Both the position numbers and the translations under genes were made by a program. The notes under the pieces are model-generated. The model saw only the letters and a program-made list of their open reading frames with translations, was not told the DNA's origin and made no database searches. Source: Allobosea sp. LC85 (lineage in GTDB: Bacteria > Pseudomonadota > Alphaproteobacteria > Rhizobiales > Beijerinckiaceae). From it: DNA of 64,000 nt. Positions within the stretch are counted from its first letter, which is position 1. Each line of letters opens with the position of its first letter. Positions 16,811 to 24,620 of the stretch are shown here, in pieces. The stretch covers positions 155,494-219,493 of the forward strand of contig NZ_JPKG01000033.1 of the NCBI RefSeq assembly GCF_000735605.1, written 5' to 3'.

Positions 16811-17299
16811 GGCTGCTCCGGGCCGGACGTCCGAGTTGCCCATGGCGCATTCCCCGGAGCATGACGGTCAACCGGACCGCCGCAATGGAAGGGCGGGGAT
16901 GGGGCGGGGATGGCCAGGTGCAGTCGGGCCGGCCGTTTAGCTGCCGTGCGAAGGCGGTTTTCCAAGTAGATATGCAGTCGATCGTATTCCGATGTCGTAG
17001 CGACAATACCGGAATTGCTTTCAATTTTGAAATAATGAATGCATAGCGAAGTTGCAATCACCGCTGTACTCTTGGTCATCGAACGATGTAGGCTGGTATT
17101 GCTCGCTTTCTCCCCTCCCATCGCGGGCAAGCCGGTCGGCGCGGCCTTGGCCGCTGCGCTGGCCGGCATTTTCCGCTGGGTGACTGGCGATACCCGAAAA
17201 TGCCGATCGGCGGCCGGCCCAAGGCAGTGAAGCGGCGCAACCAAAGGCCTATGGCGTGCCAGGGTTTGGTCGATACGGTCCGCCGGGCGAACTGCTCCG
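16811..17299. other. 489-bp intergenic region, no gene recognised
   Basis: This region contains an AT-richer patch (about 16975-17090) compared with its surroundings. I see no credible open frame, terminator or repeat. The AT-rich patch could hold a promoter or be a remnant of transferred DNA. Confidence 0.4.
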
Positions 17300-17893
17300 T
17301 TACTTGGCCGCTCCAATCTGCTGCATCAGGGTGGCGTTGTCCCAGAACAGATATTCTTCATCCATGGTGCCCTGTTTGTTCCAGTGCCCAAGGGTCGTCA
17401 TCGGAAGGTGATAGGCCTTGCCGGTCGGCTGGATCACTGCGCCGTTGGGCAGCGTCATCGGCTTGGTGAAGGTGCCGTCGAGGAATCCCATGACCGCGGT
17501 CCATTCGCCGTCTGCCGTGCCGAAGCGCACCGGGTGCTCGGTGATCCGGTTGTCCGGAGCGAAGGTCCACATGAACGCCAGCTCCTTGATGTGGTCGGGG
17601 ATACCCTTGCTGGTGTGCCCGTCCGGATAGTGCACGACGATGTCCTGCGCGTGGCTCCGGTGAAGGTGCTCCCACTGCTGTCCGGTGTAGACGTGGAAAT
17701 CCAGGTCGTCGAAATTGCCGAGATTCCGGGCCAGGGCTTTGGGAATTCCCGGAATTTTCGGCGTCGGCTTGCCCACGCTCGTGCCTGGCCACCGCCCCTG
17801 ATCCGCGGCCAATGCCGGTGCCGCGACAAGCATGGTCGCCGACGCAATTGCGAGACCGACTTCGAATGTGAGCGCGCAGATTGCCTTCGTCAT
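17300..17893 (-). CDS. Secreted SnoaL-like / ester cyclase family protein
   Basis: A 197-aa protein with a Sec signal peptide (MTKAICALTFEVGLAIAS, cleavage near APALA-AD). The mature domain has an alpha+beta-barrel NTF2/SnoaL pattern: DLDFHVYTGQQWEHLHRSH, HYPDGHTSKGIPDHIKEL, a repeated 'DNRITEHPVRFGTADGEW' strand pair and EEYLFWDNATLMQQIG, which is the usual ester-cyclase ending. Similar proteins act on polyketide-like esters or have no known substrate. It is predicted periplasmic. It stands alone on the minus strand between two intergenic regions. Confidence 0.82.
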   Translation of the reverse strand: MTKAICALTFEVGLAIASATMLVAAPALAADQGRWPGTSVGKPTPKIPGIPKALARNLGNFDDLDFHVYTGQQWEHLHRSHAQDIVVHYPDGHTSKGIPDHIKELAFMWTFAPDNRITEHPVRFGTADGEWTAVMGFLDGTFTKPMTLPNGAVIQPTGKAYHLPMTTLGHWNKQGTMDEEYLFWDNATLMQQIGAAK

Positions 17894-17984
17894 CGCTTCC
17901 CCCTTCCGAGTCGCGCGGAGTTCGCGTTCCTGGCCGTGTAGCGCATCTCCAGATCTCGCGTTCCGCTACGGCGAATTCGGCCGG

Positions 17985-18281
17985 CTAGTTGAAGGCAGCG
18001 TATTCGAGCAGCGCGATCAGATCGTCATCCCGGATGATGATGGCGCAACCATTGTTGTGGTCGATGATGATCTCGACAATCGAGCCGCCGAGAAACGCTG
18101 CGTTCGCATAGCGCGCAGCTGCGCGAATGCCGATGAAGGTTGCCGTGGGGCTCTCGCCCGTCCAGACAGCAACCGTGCAGTTTGCGGACTCGCATTGCTC
18201 CGCTATGAGCCAAGGATTGATCGTCAACTCTTGTCCCGCCCATCCGGCTGAAGGAGAGTTATGAAACCATTCTGAGGCCAT
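17985..18281 (-). CDS. Small hypothetical protein (98 aa)
   Basis: A 98-aa protein with a hydrophilic N-terminus (MASEWFHNSPSAGWAGQ) and a beta-strand-rich C-terminal half (SIVEIIIDHNNGCAIIIRDDD). The latter part reads like a small beta-barrel related in pattern to the neighbouring FlbD-like protein, but the match is weak. Local GC is lower than in neighbouring genes. Start could be 18302 or 18281; neither has a good ribosome-binding site, so the gene call itself is only moderately supported. It is transcribed in the same direction as the next upstream gene at 18345-18821. Confidence 0.4.
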   Translation of the reverse strand: MASEWFHNSPSAGWAGQELTINPWLIAEQCESANCTVAVWTGESPTATFIGIRAAARYANAAFLGGSIVEIIIDHNNGCAIIIRDDDLIALLEYAAFN

Positions 18282-18344
18282 CTGTAGTACTAAAGGTCTC
18301 ACGACCCGTCTGATCCGTCATCGGACCAAAGTCCGTTCGATTAT

Positions 18345-18821
18345 CTAGTCCCATTCACTATCGTGAGATCGGATGTCGCGTATCGAGCGAAGGAGACCGA
18401 TCGCCTTACGCAAAGGACCAGCCCTGGGGATCGGGAGCGCGGCTCCACCGGCGGTGGCTATCGCCTCGGCAACATCTTCGTGGGAATTGCCGACGAACTG
18501 CCGCTTGCCGCTGATCTCGAGGGACGACAGGATTCCATCCGCCTGGTGCCTGGAATCCAGTGGAAGCGGCCCCGATGCTTTCTCGGCGTCGAACCAGACC
18601 GGCGATCCGTCCGGTAGCGCAAGTTCCGCAAGCGTTGGCAGTTTCTCGCCCACGACAGCCGCGACATAGTCCGGAAGCTCGATCACCAGCAGGAGATCGA
18701 CGCAGTCGATGCGCGTCTTGGCGAGAGGGTCGCCGTCGCTGGGAAGAGCCCGCCTGATGCGGGCGACCCGGCGAGCGAGCAGTTGAACCGGAGATCCATC
18801 GGACAGTGTCAGCGAGATCAT
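18345..18821 (-). CDS. Protein with two FlbD-like segments
   Basis: A 158-aa protein built of two similar halves. Residues about 1-57 begin MISLTLSDGSPVQLLARRV and end LLVIELPDYVAAVV; residues about 65-120 begin LALPDGSPVWFDAEK and end SHEDVAEAI. The pattern I-LT--DGSPV-L------I...V-E----V is that of FlbD, the small flagellar protein. No flagellar gene is nearby, so a direct motility role is doubtful. The match is by eye and unproven. The start at 18821 has only a weak upstream purine stretch. It could form an operon with the gene at 17985-18281. Confidence 0.5.
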   Translation of the reverse strand: MISLTLSDGSPVQLLARRVARIRRALPSDGDPLAKTRIDCVDLLLVIELPDYVAAVVGEKLPTLAELALPDGSPVWFDAEKASGPLPLDSRHQADGILSSLEISGKRQFVGNSHEDVAEAIATAGGAALPIPRAGPLRKAIGLLRSIRDIRSHDSEWD

Positions 18822-19091
18822 CGGCAGTCCCGGGCCCTCGTTTCAAGGCAGCCAACTCATCGTAATGCGTCTTCTGGCCGATACTCAATCAAGTCATGCT
18901 CATAACCTTAAGGCAGGACGACCTTCGTCGCGCGCGACCGGTCGAATGCGACGTCGATCTCACCGCTACCGCGCCGCAAGATCGCCCCGAGGTCTCTTCG
19001 TCTGAACATGCCTTTCCTGAATAATTGTTCATGGAACCAATGACTTGGAAGAGTGTTCCGTACTCCGGCGGGGGCTCACGGGAGATCGATC

Positions 19092-19520
19092 ATGATCAGG
19101 AAGATTGCCCTTGTGGCTGCGCTCGTCGCCCTGCCTATGGCCGTGTCGGCGCAACAGCCCAATCCCGGTGCGGCAGGTGGTGCCGCGGCCGGCGCGGGAA
19201 CCGGAGCTGTCGGTGGTGCGATTGTCGGCGGGCCGGCGGGCGCCGCGGTCGGAGCTGTCGGTGGCGCCGCGGCTGGCGCGATCGCCGGCGGCATCGCGGC
19301 CAACCGGCGCGCCGAATTCCGCACCTATGTGACGGAGCAGCGGGTTCCTTCGGTGGCCTATCGCGAGAAGGTCGTCGTCGGCGCGACGCTTCCCCAATCC
19401 GTCACGTATCGGGAGGTTCCGGCGCGTTTCGGGAAGACCAAGTATCGCTACACGGTCGTGAACGATCAGACGGTGCTGGTCGAGCCGAGGACCCGCAGGA
19501 TCGTGCAGATCATCGAATGA
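19092..19520 (+). CDS. DUF1236 domain-containing exported protein
   Basis: A 142-aa protein with a signal peptide (MIRKIALVAALVALPMAVSA), a Gly/Ala-rich low-complexity segment with GAVGGA-type repeats (about residues 27-75), and a C-terminal DUF1236 domain: FRTYVTEQ, then YREKVVVGATLPQ, VPARFGKTKYRYTVVNDQT and LVEPRTRRIVQII. These are common in Hyphomicrobiales and predicted periplasmic or outer-surface, with unknown function. The ATG at 19092 is preferred over 19053 because it starts the signal peptide; GGAGATC precedes it. A strong hairpin terminator follows 12 bp after the stop. Confidence 0.88.
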   Translation: MIRKIALVAALVALPMAVSAQQPNPGAAGGAAAGAGTGAVGGAIVGGPAGAAVGAVGGAAAGAIAGGIAANRRAEFRTYVTEQRVPSVAYREKVVVGATLPQSVTYREVPARFGKTKYRYTVVNDQTVLVEPRTRRIVQIIE

Positions 19521-19532
19521 TGACCTGAAAAC

Positions 19533-19564
19533 GGAGAGGCCCGCCGAGAATGGCGGGCCTCTCC
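19533..19564 (+). terminator. Strong hairpin terminator after the DUF1236 gene
   Basis: A 13-bp perfect stem GGAGAGGCCCGCC / GGCGGGCCTCTCC with a 6-nt loop (GAGAAT). The tail after the stem is CATGTTT, a short T-run, so termination may be partly hairpin-driven. It is correctly placed 12 bp downstream of the stop codon. Confidence 0.85.
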
Positions 19565-19647
19565 CATGTTTGGCGTGAGACTGGGCACTGGGCGTCCGGC
19601 CTGAGGATCGGGTTCGGGTCCGGTCCTTCGCGACTGGGGATGGCTGC

Positions 19648-20205
19648 TCAGAACCCGCCCATGGCTTGCGGCAGCATGCGCTTCAGGACGACGTCGCGGC
19701 GGATCAATGCATGATACAGCGCTGCGCCGATATGCGTCACGATGATGACGATCAGAAAATACCCGACCCAGCGATGAAGCGTAAACAACGTCTCCGCCAA
19801 AGCTTCGTCCTTGCCGAGGATGGGGGGAAGATTGAACAGCCCGAAGAACGGTGTCGGCGCACCGTAAACGGAGTTGGCGGTGTAGCCGACGATCGGCATG
19901 GCGATCAGCAGAACATAGAGCGAGGTATGGACGGCGGAGGATACGGTCTTCTGCCAGGGCTCGATTCCCGGATCGGCGATCGGCGCGCCCATGACGAGCC
20001 TGTTGACTAGCCGCAGGATCATCAGCAGCAGGATCGTGACGCCGAGCGACTTGTGGAAATTATAGAGAAGGTCCTGTGTCGGCCCTTTCTCCACGCGTGT
20101 CATCGCGATCGCCACCGGTGCGGTCGTCAGCACACAGATGGCAATGAGCCAGTGAAGCAATTTCGATGTTGCGGGATAGTGGTCGGTCCTCGTGCCGTAA
20201 GACAT
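19648..20205 (-). CDS. Cytochrome b561 family protein
   Basis: A 185-aa four-helix inner-membrane dihaem cytochrome b. Conserved His positions are visible in HYPATSKLLHWLIAI (helix 1), NFHKSLGVTILLLMI (helix 2) and the last pair LFTLHRWVGYFLIVIIVTHIGAALYHALI-type helix, where the His ligands and YHALI ending are diagnostic. It shuttles electrons between periplasmic donors or quinol and acceptors. ATG at 20205 has GGGAGAG upstream. It lies 121 bp downstream of the PQQ-type sugar dehydrogenase on the same strand and could take its electrons; that is inference. Confidence 0.92.
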   Translation of the reverse strand: MSYGTRTDHYPATSKLLHWLIAICVLTTAPVAIAMTRVEKGPTQDLLYNFHKSLGVTILLLMILRLVNRLVMGAPIADPGIEPWQKTVSSAVHTSLYVLLIAMPIVGYTANSVYGAPTPFFGLFNLPPILGKDEALAETLFTLHRWVGYFLIVIIVTHIGAALYHALIRRDVVLKRMLPQAMGGF

Positions 20206-20326
20206 TGCTCTCTCCCGGGCGGCGGCCAGTTCGTTCTCGACTAGCCCCTGCGAGCACAACGCCGATGCGAGGCGGAAGTTCGCTCGCCTTGGATTGCCTC
20301 GCTGCAGGCTCGCGGGCTGGCGGAGG

Positions 20327-21661
20327 TCAACCCGTCGGCAATGCCACGCGCCAGACCGCGTTGCCGACATCATCGGCGACCAGCAGGCCGCCCCGCCGGT
20401 CGACCCGTACGCCCACCGGGCGCCCCCGCGCCTCGCCCTTTTCGTTCAGGAAACCGGTGAGGATCTCTTGCGGCATGCCGGCGGGCTTGCCGCCGGTAAA
20501 GGGGATGAAGATCACGCGATAGCCGACCGGGCGCGAGCGGTTCCACGAGCCGTGCTGGCCGACGAAGGCGCCACCCTGATAGCGCGGCCCGAGCCGCCCG
20601 TTCGGCACGAACGCCAGCCCGAGCGACGCGGTGTGTGAACCCAGCGCGTAATCCGGCTTGATCGCCTCGGCGACGAGCTCCGGGCGCTGCGGCTCGACCC
20701 GCCTGTCGATATGCTGGCCGTAATAGCTGTAGGGCCAGCCATAGAAGCCGCCGCGCTTCACCGATGTCATGTAGTCCGGCACCAGATCGTCGCCGATCTC
20801 GTCGCGCTCGTTGACCGCCACCCAGAGTTCCCGGGTGGCGGGGTTCCAGTCGATTCCGACAGGGTTGCGCAAGCCCGACGCAAAGACCTGCGCCGCGCCC
20901 GTCGCCGGGTCGATTTCGAGCACGGCTGCGCGCCGTACCTCCTCCGTCATGCCGTTCTCGGCGACATTGGAATTGGAGCCGACGCCGACATAGAGCCTGG
21001 AGCCGTCGGCGCTGGCGGTCAGGCTCTTCGTCCAATGGTGGTTTCTGCCGGCGGGCAGGTCGGCGACCGTCACCGGCGTGCCTGCGCTTCTGGTTTCGCC
21101 CGGCTTGTAGGGGACACGGACGACCGCGTCGGCATTGGCGATGTAGAGCTGGTCGCCGACCAGAACCATGCCGAACGGCGAATTGAGGTTCTCCAGGAAG
21201 ATGCTCTTCGTTTCGGCGACGCCGTCGCCATCCGCGTCGCGCAGCAAGGTGATCCGGTTGGCGCTCGGTGTCTGTGACCCGGCCTTTTTCATGAAGAGGC
21301 CCTGCACCCAGCCGCGGATGCCACCGCTCTTGTCCGCCGGCTTCGGTGGCGCGTCGCTTTCCGCCACCAGCACGTCACCATTGGGCAATTCATAGAGCCA
21401 GCGCGGGTGCTGCAGCCCTGTCGCGAATGCCGTCACCCGCCCGCCGGTCGGCGCGGTCGGTCTCTCGCCCTGCTTCCAGCCGATGGCATCGGCGACCTTG
21501 ATGGTCGGAAGCCATGACGTCTGTGGTTCGGGCAGGGTCGGATTGGGCCCGTAGCCGGCTTCTTCGTTGAGGGTGGACCGGCCGGAACCTGCGCAAGCCG
21601 CAATGGCGAGCGCCGAGGCGGCAACGCTGGCGATGTGGATGACGCGGCGCGTGGTCGCCAT
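20327..21661 (-). CDS. PQQ-type sugar dehydrogenase (sorbosone dehydrogenase family) lipoprotein
   Basis: A 444-aa beta-propeller quinoprotein. The N-terminus is a lipoprotein signal (ALAIAAC). Propeller repeats include FATGLQHPRWLYELPNGDVL, LLRDADGDGVAETKSIF, LNSPFGMVLVGDQLYIAN, GRNHHWTKSLTASADGSRL (His facing the cofactor in this family), FASGLRNPVGIDWNP and FIPFTGGKPAGMPQEILTGF, with GRPVGVRVDRRGGLLVADD closing the ring. It oxidises sugars or aldehydes in the periplasm; the exact substrate is not readable. AGGAG precedes the ATG at 21661. The gene is divergent from the caa3 oxidase operon, which would accept electrons via cytochrome c. Confidence 0.88.
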   Translation of the reverse strand: MATTRRVIHIASVAASALAIAACAGSGRSTLNEEAGYGPNPTLPEPQTSWLPTIKVADAIGWKQGERPTAPTGGRVTAFATGLQHPRWLYELPNGDVLVAESDAPPKPADKSGGIRGWVQGLFMKKAGSQTPSANRITLLRDADGDGVAETKSIFLENLNSPFGMVLVGDQLYIANADAVVRVPYKPGETRSAGTPVTVADLPAGRNHHWTKSLTASADGSRLYVGVGSNSNVAENGMTEEVRRAAVLEIDPATGAAQVFASGLRNPVGIDWNPATRELWVAVNERDEIGDDLVPDYMTSVKRGGFYGWPYSYYGQHIDRRVEPQRPELVAEAIKPDYALGSHTASLGLAFVPNGRLGPRYQGGAFVGQHGSWNRSRPVGYRVIFIPFTGGKPAGMPQEILTGFLNEKGEARGRPVGVRVDRRGGLLVADDVGNAVWRVALPTG

Positions 21662-21851
21662 GATTGGCACTCCTGCTGGGCTGCGGGGGCGGTCGGCCCG
21701 CCGTCTCGTGAGCGGTGAACGTAAAACCCCGGCATTTTGTTCGCCTGCCTCGACCCGTCGGGGAGACGAGCCATGGAACCTCTCGCGGCCACCGTTCGTT
21801 GGCAAGCGAGGGGGGAAGGTCTTGCGCCGCACTTTCGTTCAACACGACGGC

Positions 21852-22505
21852 ATGGTGGGACCGGATGGCGCGATGGCCATCCTGGCGAGTTCCGCGCTCG
21901 TTGCCGCGGCGGGGGCGCTTGTCATTGCGACGGTGGGCGAGTTCGGCCCCTTGTCGCTGCAGATGCTGCAGCATCTTGCCATCATGAATGTCCTGGCTCC
22001 CCTCATTGCGCTCCTCCTCTCGCCGCGCAGGGAGAGAGCAGGGCCACACCGGATAGGGATGGCAGGGCTGTTCCAGCTCGTCCTGCTCTGGGCCTGGCAC
22101 GCGCCTGCGATGCAGCAGGCTGCGGCCGGGTCCAGCCTTGTCCAGACTGCGCTTCTCGTCCTGCTTGGCGGGGCGGCCGTCCAGTTCTGGCGCAGGGTGC
22201 TGGCGGCTGTCCCGGCCGGTGGCTGGCACGCGCTCGCCGCGCTGATGCTCACCGGCAAGTTCGCCTGCCTTCTCGGCGCGCTTCTGATCTTCGCGCCCCG
22301 GGATCTCTATGGGTTGCCCGGCCTCGTGCTTGCGCTGTGCGCGACCGGCCCGTCGACTCTCGCCGATCAGCAGCTTGCCGGTCTCCTGATGATCACGGCC
22401 TGCCCGCTGAGCTATCTCGGTGCGGGCGTCATGCTGGCGGCCCGGATGCTGCGTGGTCTCGACATCGGGCAGGTGGATGGCGATGTCCCTGCTCGCCCGC
22501 GCTAG
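21852..22505 (+). CDS. ctaG: Cytochrome c oxidase assembly factor, caa3-type CtaG family
   Basis: A 217-aa polytopic inner-membrane protein of the caa3_CtaG family (distinct from Cox11-type CtaG). Hallmarks are LQMLQHLAIMNVLAPLIALL, LLWAWHAPAM, HALAALMLTGKFACLLGALLIF, APRDLY and DQQLAGLLMITACPLSYLGAG, with conserved His and 'DQQLAG' residues. It is thought to help assemble the copper centre of caa3-type oxidase. The start is uncertain: ATG at 21852, or a TTG at about 21820 preceded by a purine-rich GGGGGGAAGG. It overlaps the following tri-haem cytochrome by 23 bp, showing translational coupling. Confidence 0.88.
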   Translation: MVGPDGAMAILASSALVAAAGALVIATVGEFGPLSLQMLQHLAIMNVLAPLIALLLSPRRERAGPHRIGMAGLFQLVLLWAWHAPAMQQAAAGSSLVQTALLVLLGGAAVQFWRRVLAAVPAGGWHALAALMLTGKFACLLGALLIFAPRDLYGLPGLVLALCATGPSTLADQQLAGLLMITACPLSYLGAGVMLAARMLRGLDIGQVDGDVPARPR

Positions 22506-23646
22506 ATCGACCAGCCTCTGGCTGCTCGGCAGCTGGCGGCGGCTTGTTGCCGCCCTCGCCATGCTTGTCGCGCTTGGCCTTGCCGGCGTGTTCCTGTTCG
22601 CCTGGCTCGGGGTCTACAACGTCGCCGCCAGCACCGGCCACTTCCAGCTCTTCGACAGTTTCCTGCGCTTCGGAATGGAGAATTCGGTCCGGGCGCGGGC
22701 GCCCAAGGATACGTTGCCGCGGCAGGAGGACGACAATCTAGTCCGGCTTGGCGCTGGCCATTTCCATGCCGGCTGCTCCTATTGCCATGGCGCACCGGGC
22801 CAGCCGATCAGCCCGGTCGCGGCCAGGATGCTGCCACCACCGCCGGACCTTTCGGAGAAAGTCGGCCTGTGGCGCGACGGTGAACTGTTCTGGATCGTGA
22901 AGCATGGACTGAAATATGCCGGCATGCCGGGCTGGCCCGTGCTGGAGCGCGATGACGAGGTCTGGGCGCTCGTGGCCTTCCTGCGGCGGCTGCCGGAACT
23001 CGACGAGCGCGGCTACCGCGCTCTGGCCTTCGGCGAGGTCAGGATCGACCCGCCAAGCGGGCGCGAAATCGCGACCGGCGAGAGTGGAGAGGATGCGATC
23101 GGTGCCTGTGCGCGTTGCCACGGGGCCGTCGAAGGCCCCAAGAGCGACCTCGTCCCGGTCCTGCACGGTCAGCCGAAGGCGATGCTCGCCGGCGCGCTGC
23201 GCGCCTTTGCGGCCGGGACGCGCGAAAGCGGGATCATGCAGACGGCCGCCTCGGACCTTTCCGAACGCCAGATCGAGCAACTCGCGAGCTTCTATGCCGG
23301 GCTGTCTTCGCCGCCGCGACACAATCCGCTTCCTGCCGATGGCGCCGCGGTCGATCGCGGTGCGGCTCTGGCGCGTCACGGCGTTCCGTCACTCGGCATC
23401 CCTGCCTGCCTCGACTGCCATGGTGCGAGTGCCCTGCCATCCTACCCGCGGCTGGCCGGCCAGCCTGTCCGGTATCTGCTGGGCCAGCTTCGCGCCTGGC
23501 GTGCCGGCTTGAACGATCGCAGCCCGTCCGGTCAGGTCATGGCCCCGATCGCGCGTCGGCTCAGCGCCGAGCAGGCGGCCGACGTCGCAGCCTATTTCGC
23601 CGCTCAGCCGGCCGCCTCTGTCTCCGCCGGAGGCCTGGGGCGATGA
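22483..23646 (+). CDS. Membrane-anchored tri-haem cytochrome c
   Basis: A 387-aa protein with one N-terminal TM helix (about 21-46) and three CxxCH haem-binding sites: CSYCH (Cys98), CARCH (Cys209) and CLDCH (Cys309), i.e. three cytochrome c domains in the periplasm. Met ligand candidates are in AGMPGWPV, IMQTAAS and SGQVMAPIA. It lies between ctaG and coxB, overlaps ctaG by 23 bp and coxB by an ATGA, so it is part of the oxidase operon. Probable role: electron entry to the caa3 oxidase. The family resembles the cytochrome c of alcohol/sugar dehydrogenase chains. ATG at 22483, AGGTGG upstream. Confidence 0.92.
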   Translation: MSLLARARSTSLWLLGSWRRLVAALAMLVALGLAGVFLFAWLGVYNVAASTGHFQLFDSFLRFGMENSVRARAPKDTLPRQEDDNLVRLGAGHFHAGCSYCHGAPGQPISPVAARMLPPPPDLSEKVGLWRDGELFWIVKHGLKYAGMPGWPVLERDDEVWALVAFLRRLPELDERGYRALAFGEVRIDPPSGREIATGESGEDAIGACARCHGAVEGPKSDLVPVLHGQPKAMLAGALRAFAAGTRESGIMQTAASDLSERQIEQLASFYAGLSSPPRHNPLPADGAAVDRGAALARHGVPSLGIPACLDCHGASALPSYPRLAGQPVRYLLGQLRAWRAGLNDRSPSGQVMAPIARRLSAEQAADVAAYFAAQPAASVSAGGLGR

Positions 23647-24620
23647 GGTGCTGCAGAGCTCTCCTGATTGTCACTGCGACAACGAGCCTGGCCGGCTGCA
23701 GCGAGATGCAGTCGGCACTGGCACCAGGCGGGGAGGAGGCGGGCCGCATCGCGTTCCTGACCTGGATTCTGTTCGCAGGGGCCGGCGCGATCCTGCTCGT
23801 CGTCGCCGGCTCGCTCGTCATGGCCATGCGCGGCCCGGAGCGCTTGCGCCAGGCGCTCGGGGGCGAGCGGGCGATCAGGCTCGGCGGCATCGTCTTTCCG
23901 GTGGTGACGCTCGCGATCCTGCTCGGCTGTGGAGTCTGGCTGATGCGCGAGTCGCTTGCGCTGGGTCGGCCAGCGGCGTTGCGCATCGAGGTCACGGGCG
24001 AGCGATGGTGGTGGCGCATCAGCTATCCCGGCTCCGATGGCAGCCTGCTCGCCGACGCTAACGAGCTCCGGATACCTGTGGGACGCGAGATCGATCTGGT
24101 GCTGCACACCGCCGATGTCATCCACTCCTTCTGGGTGCCGAACCTGGGCGGAAAGCTGGACATGATCCCCGGCCGAACGAATACGCTGCGGATCAAGGCC
24201 GACAGGCCGGGGATCTACCGGGGCCAGTGCGCTGAATATTGCGGCGGGGCCCATGCGCTGATGGCGCTCGAAATCCACGCCGTGGCGCCGGACGAATTCG
24301 ATGCCTGGCTGATATCGACACAAGCGCCGCGTCTCGGCGAGGGCATCGCTCGCGGACAGGGGCTTTTCCAGGCGGCTGGTTGCGGCGCCTGCCACGGCAT
24401 TCGGGGCACGCCGGCCGCGGGCACGATCGGCCCCGATCTATCGCGTGTCGGTGGGCGTCGCTTTCTGGCGGCTGCGACGATTCCGAACTCCACCGAGAAT
24501 CTCGTCCGGTTCATCAGTCGCGGGCAGTCGGTCAAGCCAGGCAATCTGATGCCGGAGTTCCGGATCTTCTCCGATGAGGAGCTTGACGCCGTGGCCGCCT
24601 ATCTCTCGAGCCTGAAATGA
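23643..24620 (+). CDS. coxB: Cytochrome c oxidase subunit II fused to cytochrome c (caa3-type CoxB)
   Basis: A 325-aa lipoprotein (lipobox SLAGC, Cys19) with two TM helices. The CuA site is complete: His161 in VIHSFWVPNLGG, and Cys196, Glu198, Cys200, His204 and Met207 in GQCAEYCGGAHALM. A C-terminal cytochrome c domain carries CGACH (247-251) and a Met candidate in NLMPEF. This fusion defines caa3-type oxidases, which take electrons from cytochrome c. ATGA overlap with the preceding tri-haem cytochrome and with the following ctaD shows tight coupling. Confidence 0.96.
   Translation: MRCCRALLIVTATTSLAGCSEMQSALAPGGEEAGRIAFLTWILFAGAGAILLVVAGSLVMAMRGPERLRQALGGERAIRLGGIVFPVVTLAILLGCGVWLMRESLALGRPAALRIEVTGERWWWRISYPGSDGSLLADANELRIPVGREIDLVLHTADVIHSFWVPNLGGKLDMIPGRTNTLRIKADRPGIYRGQCAEYCGGAHALMALEIHAVAPDEFDAWLISTQAPRLGEGIARGQGLFQAAGCGACHGIRGTPAAGTIGPDLSRVGGRRFLAAATIPNSTENLVRFISRGQSVKPGNLMPEFRIFSDEELDAVAAYLSSLK

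Noticed and set aside
22420..22482. Earlier start for the tri-haem cytochrome
   Set aside because: ATG at 22483 has the ribosome-binding site and places the TM helix correctly; the upstream part overlaps ctaG codons.
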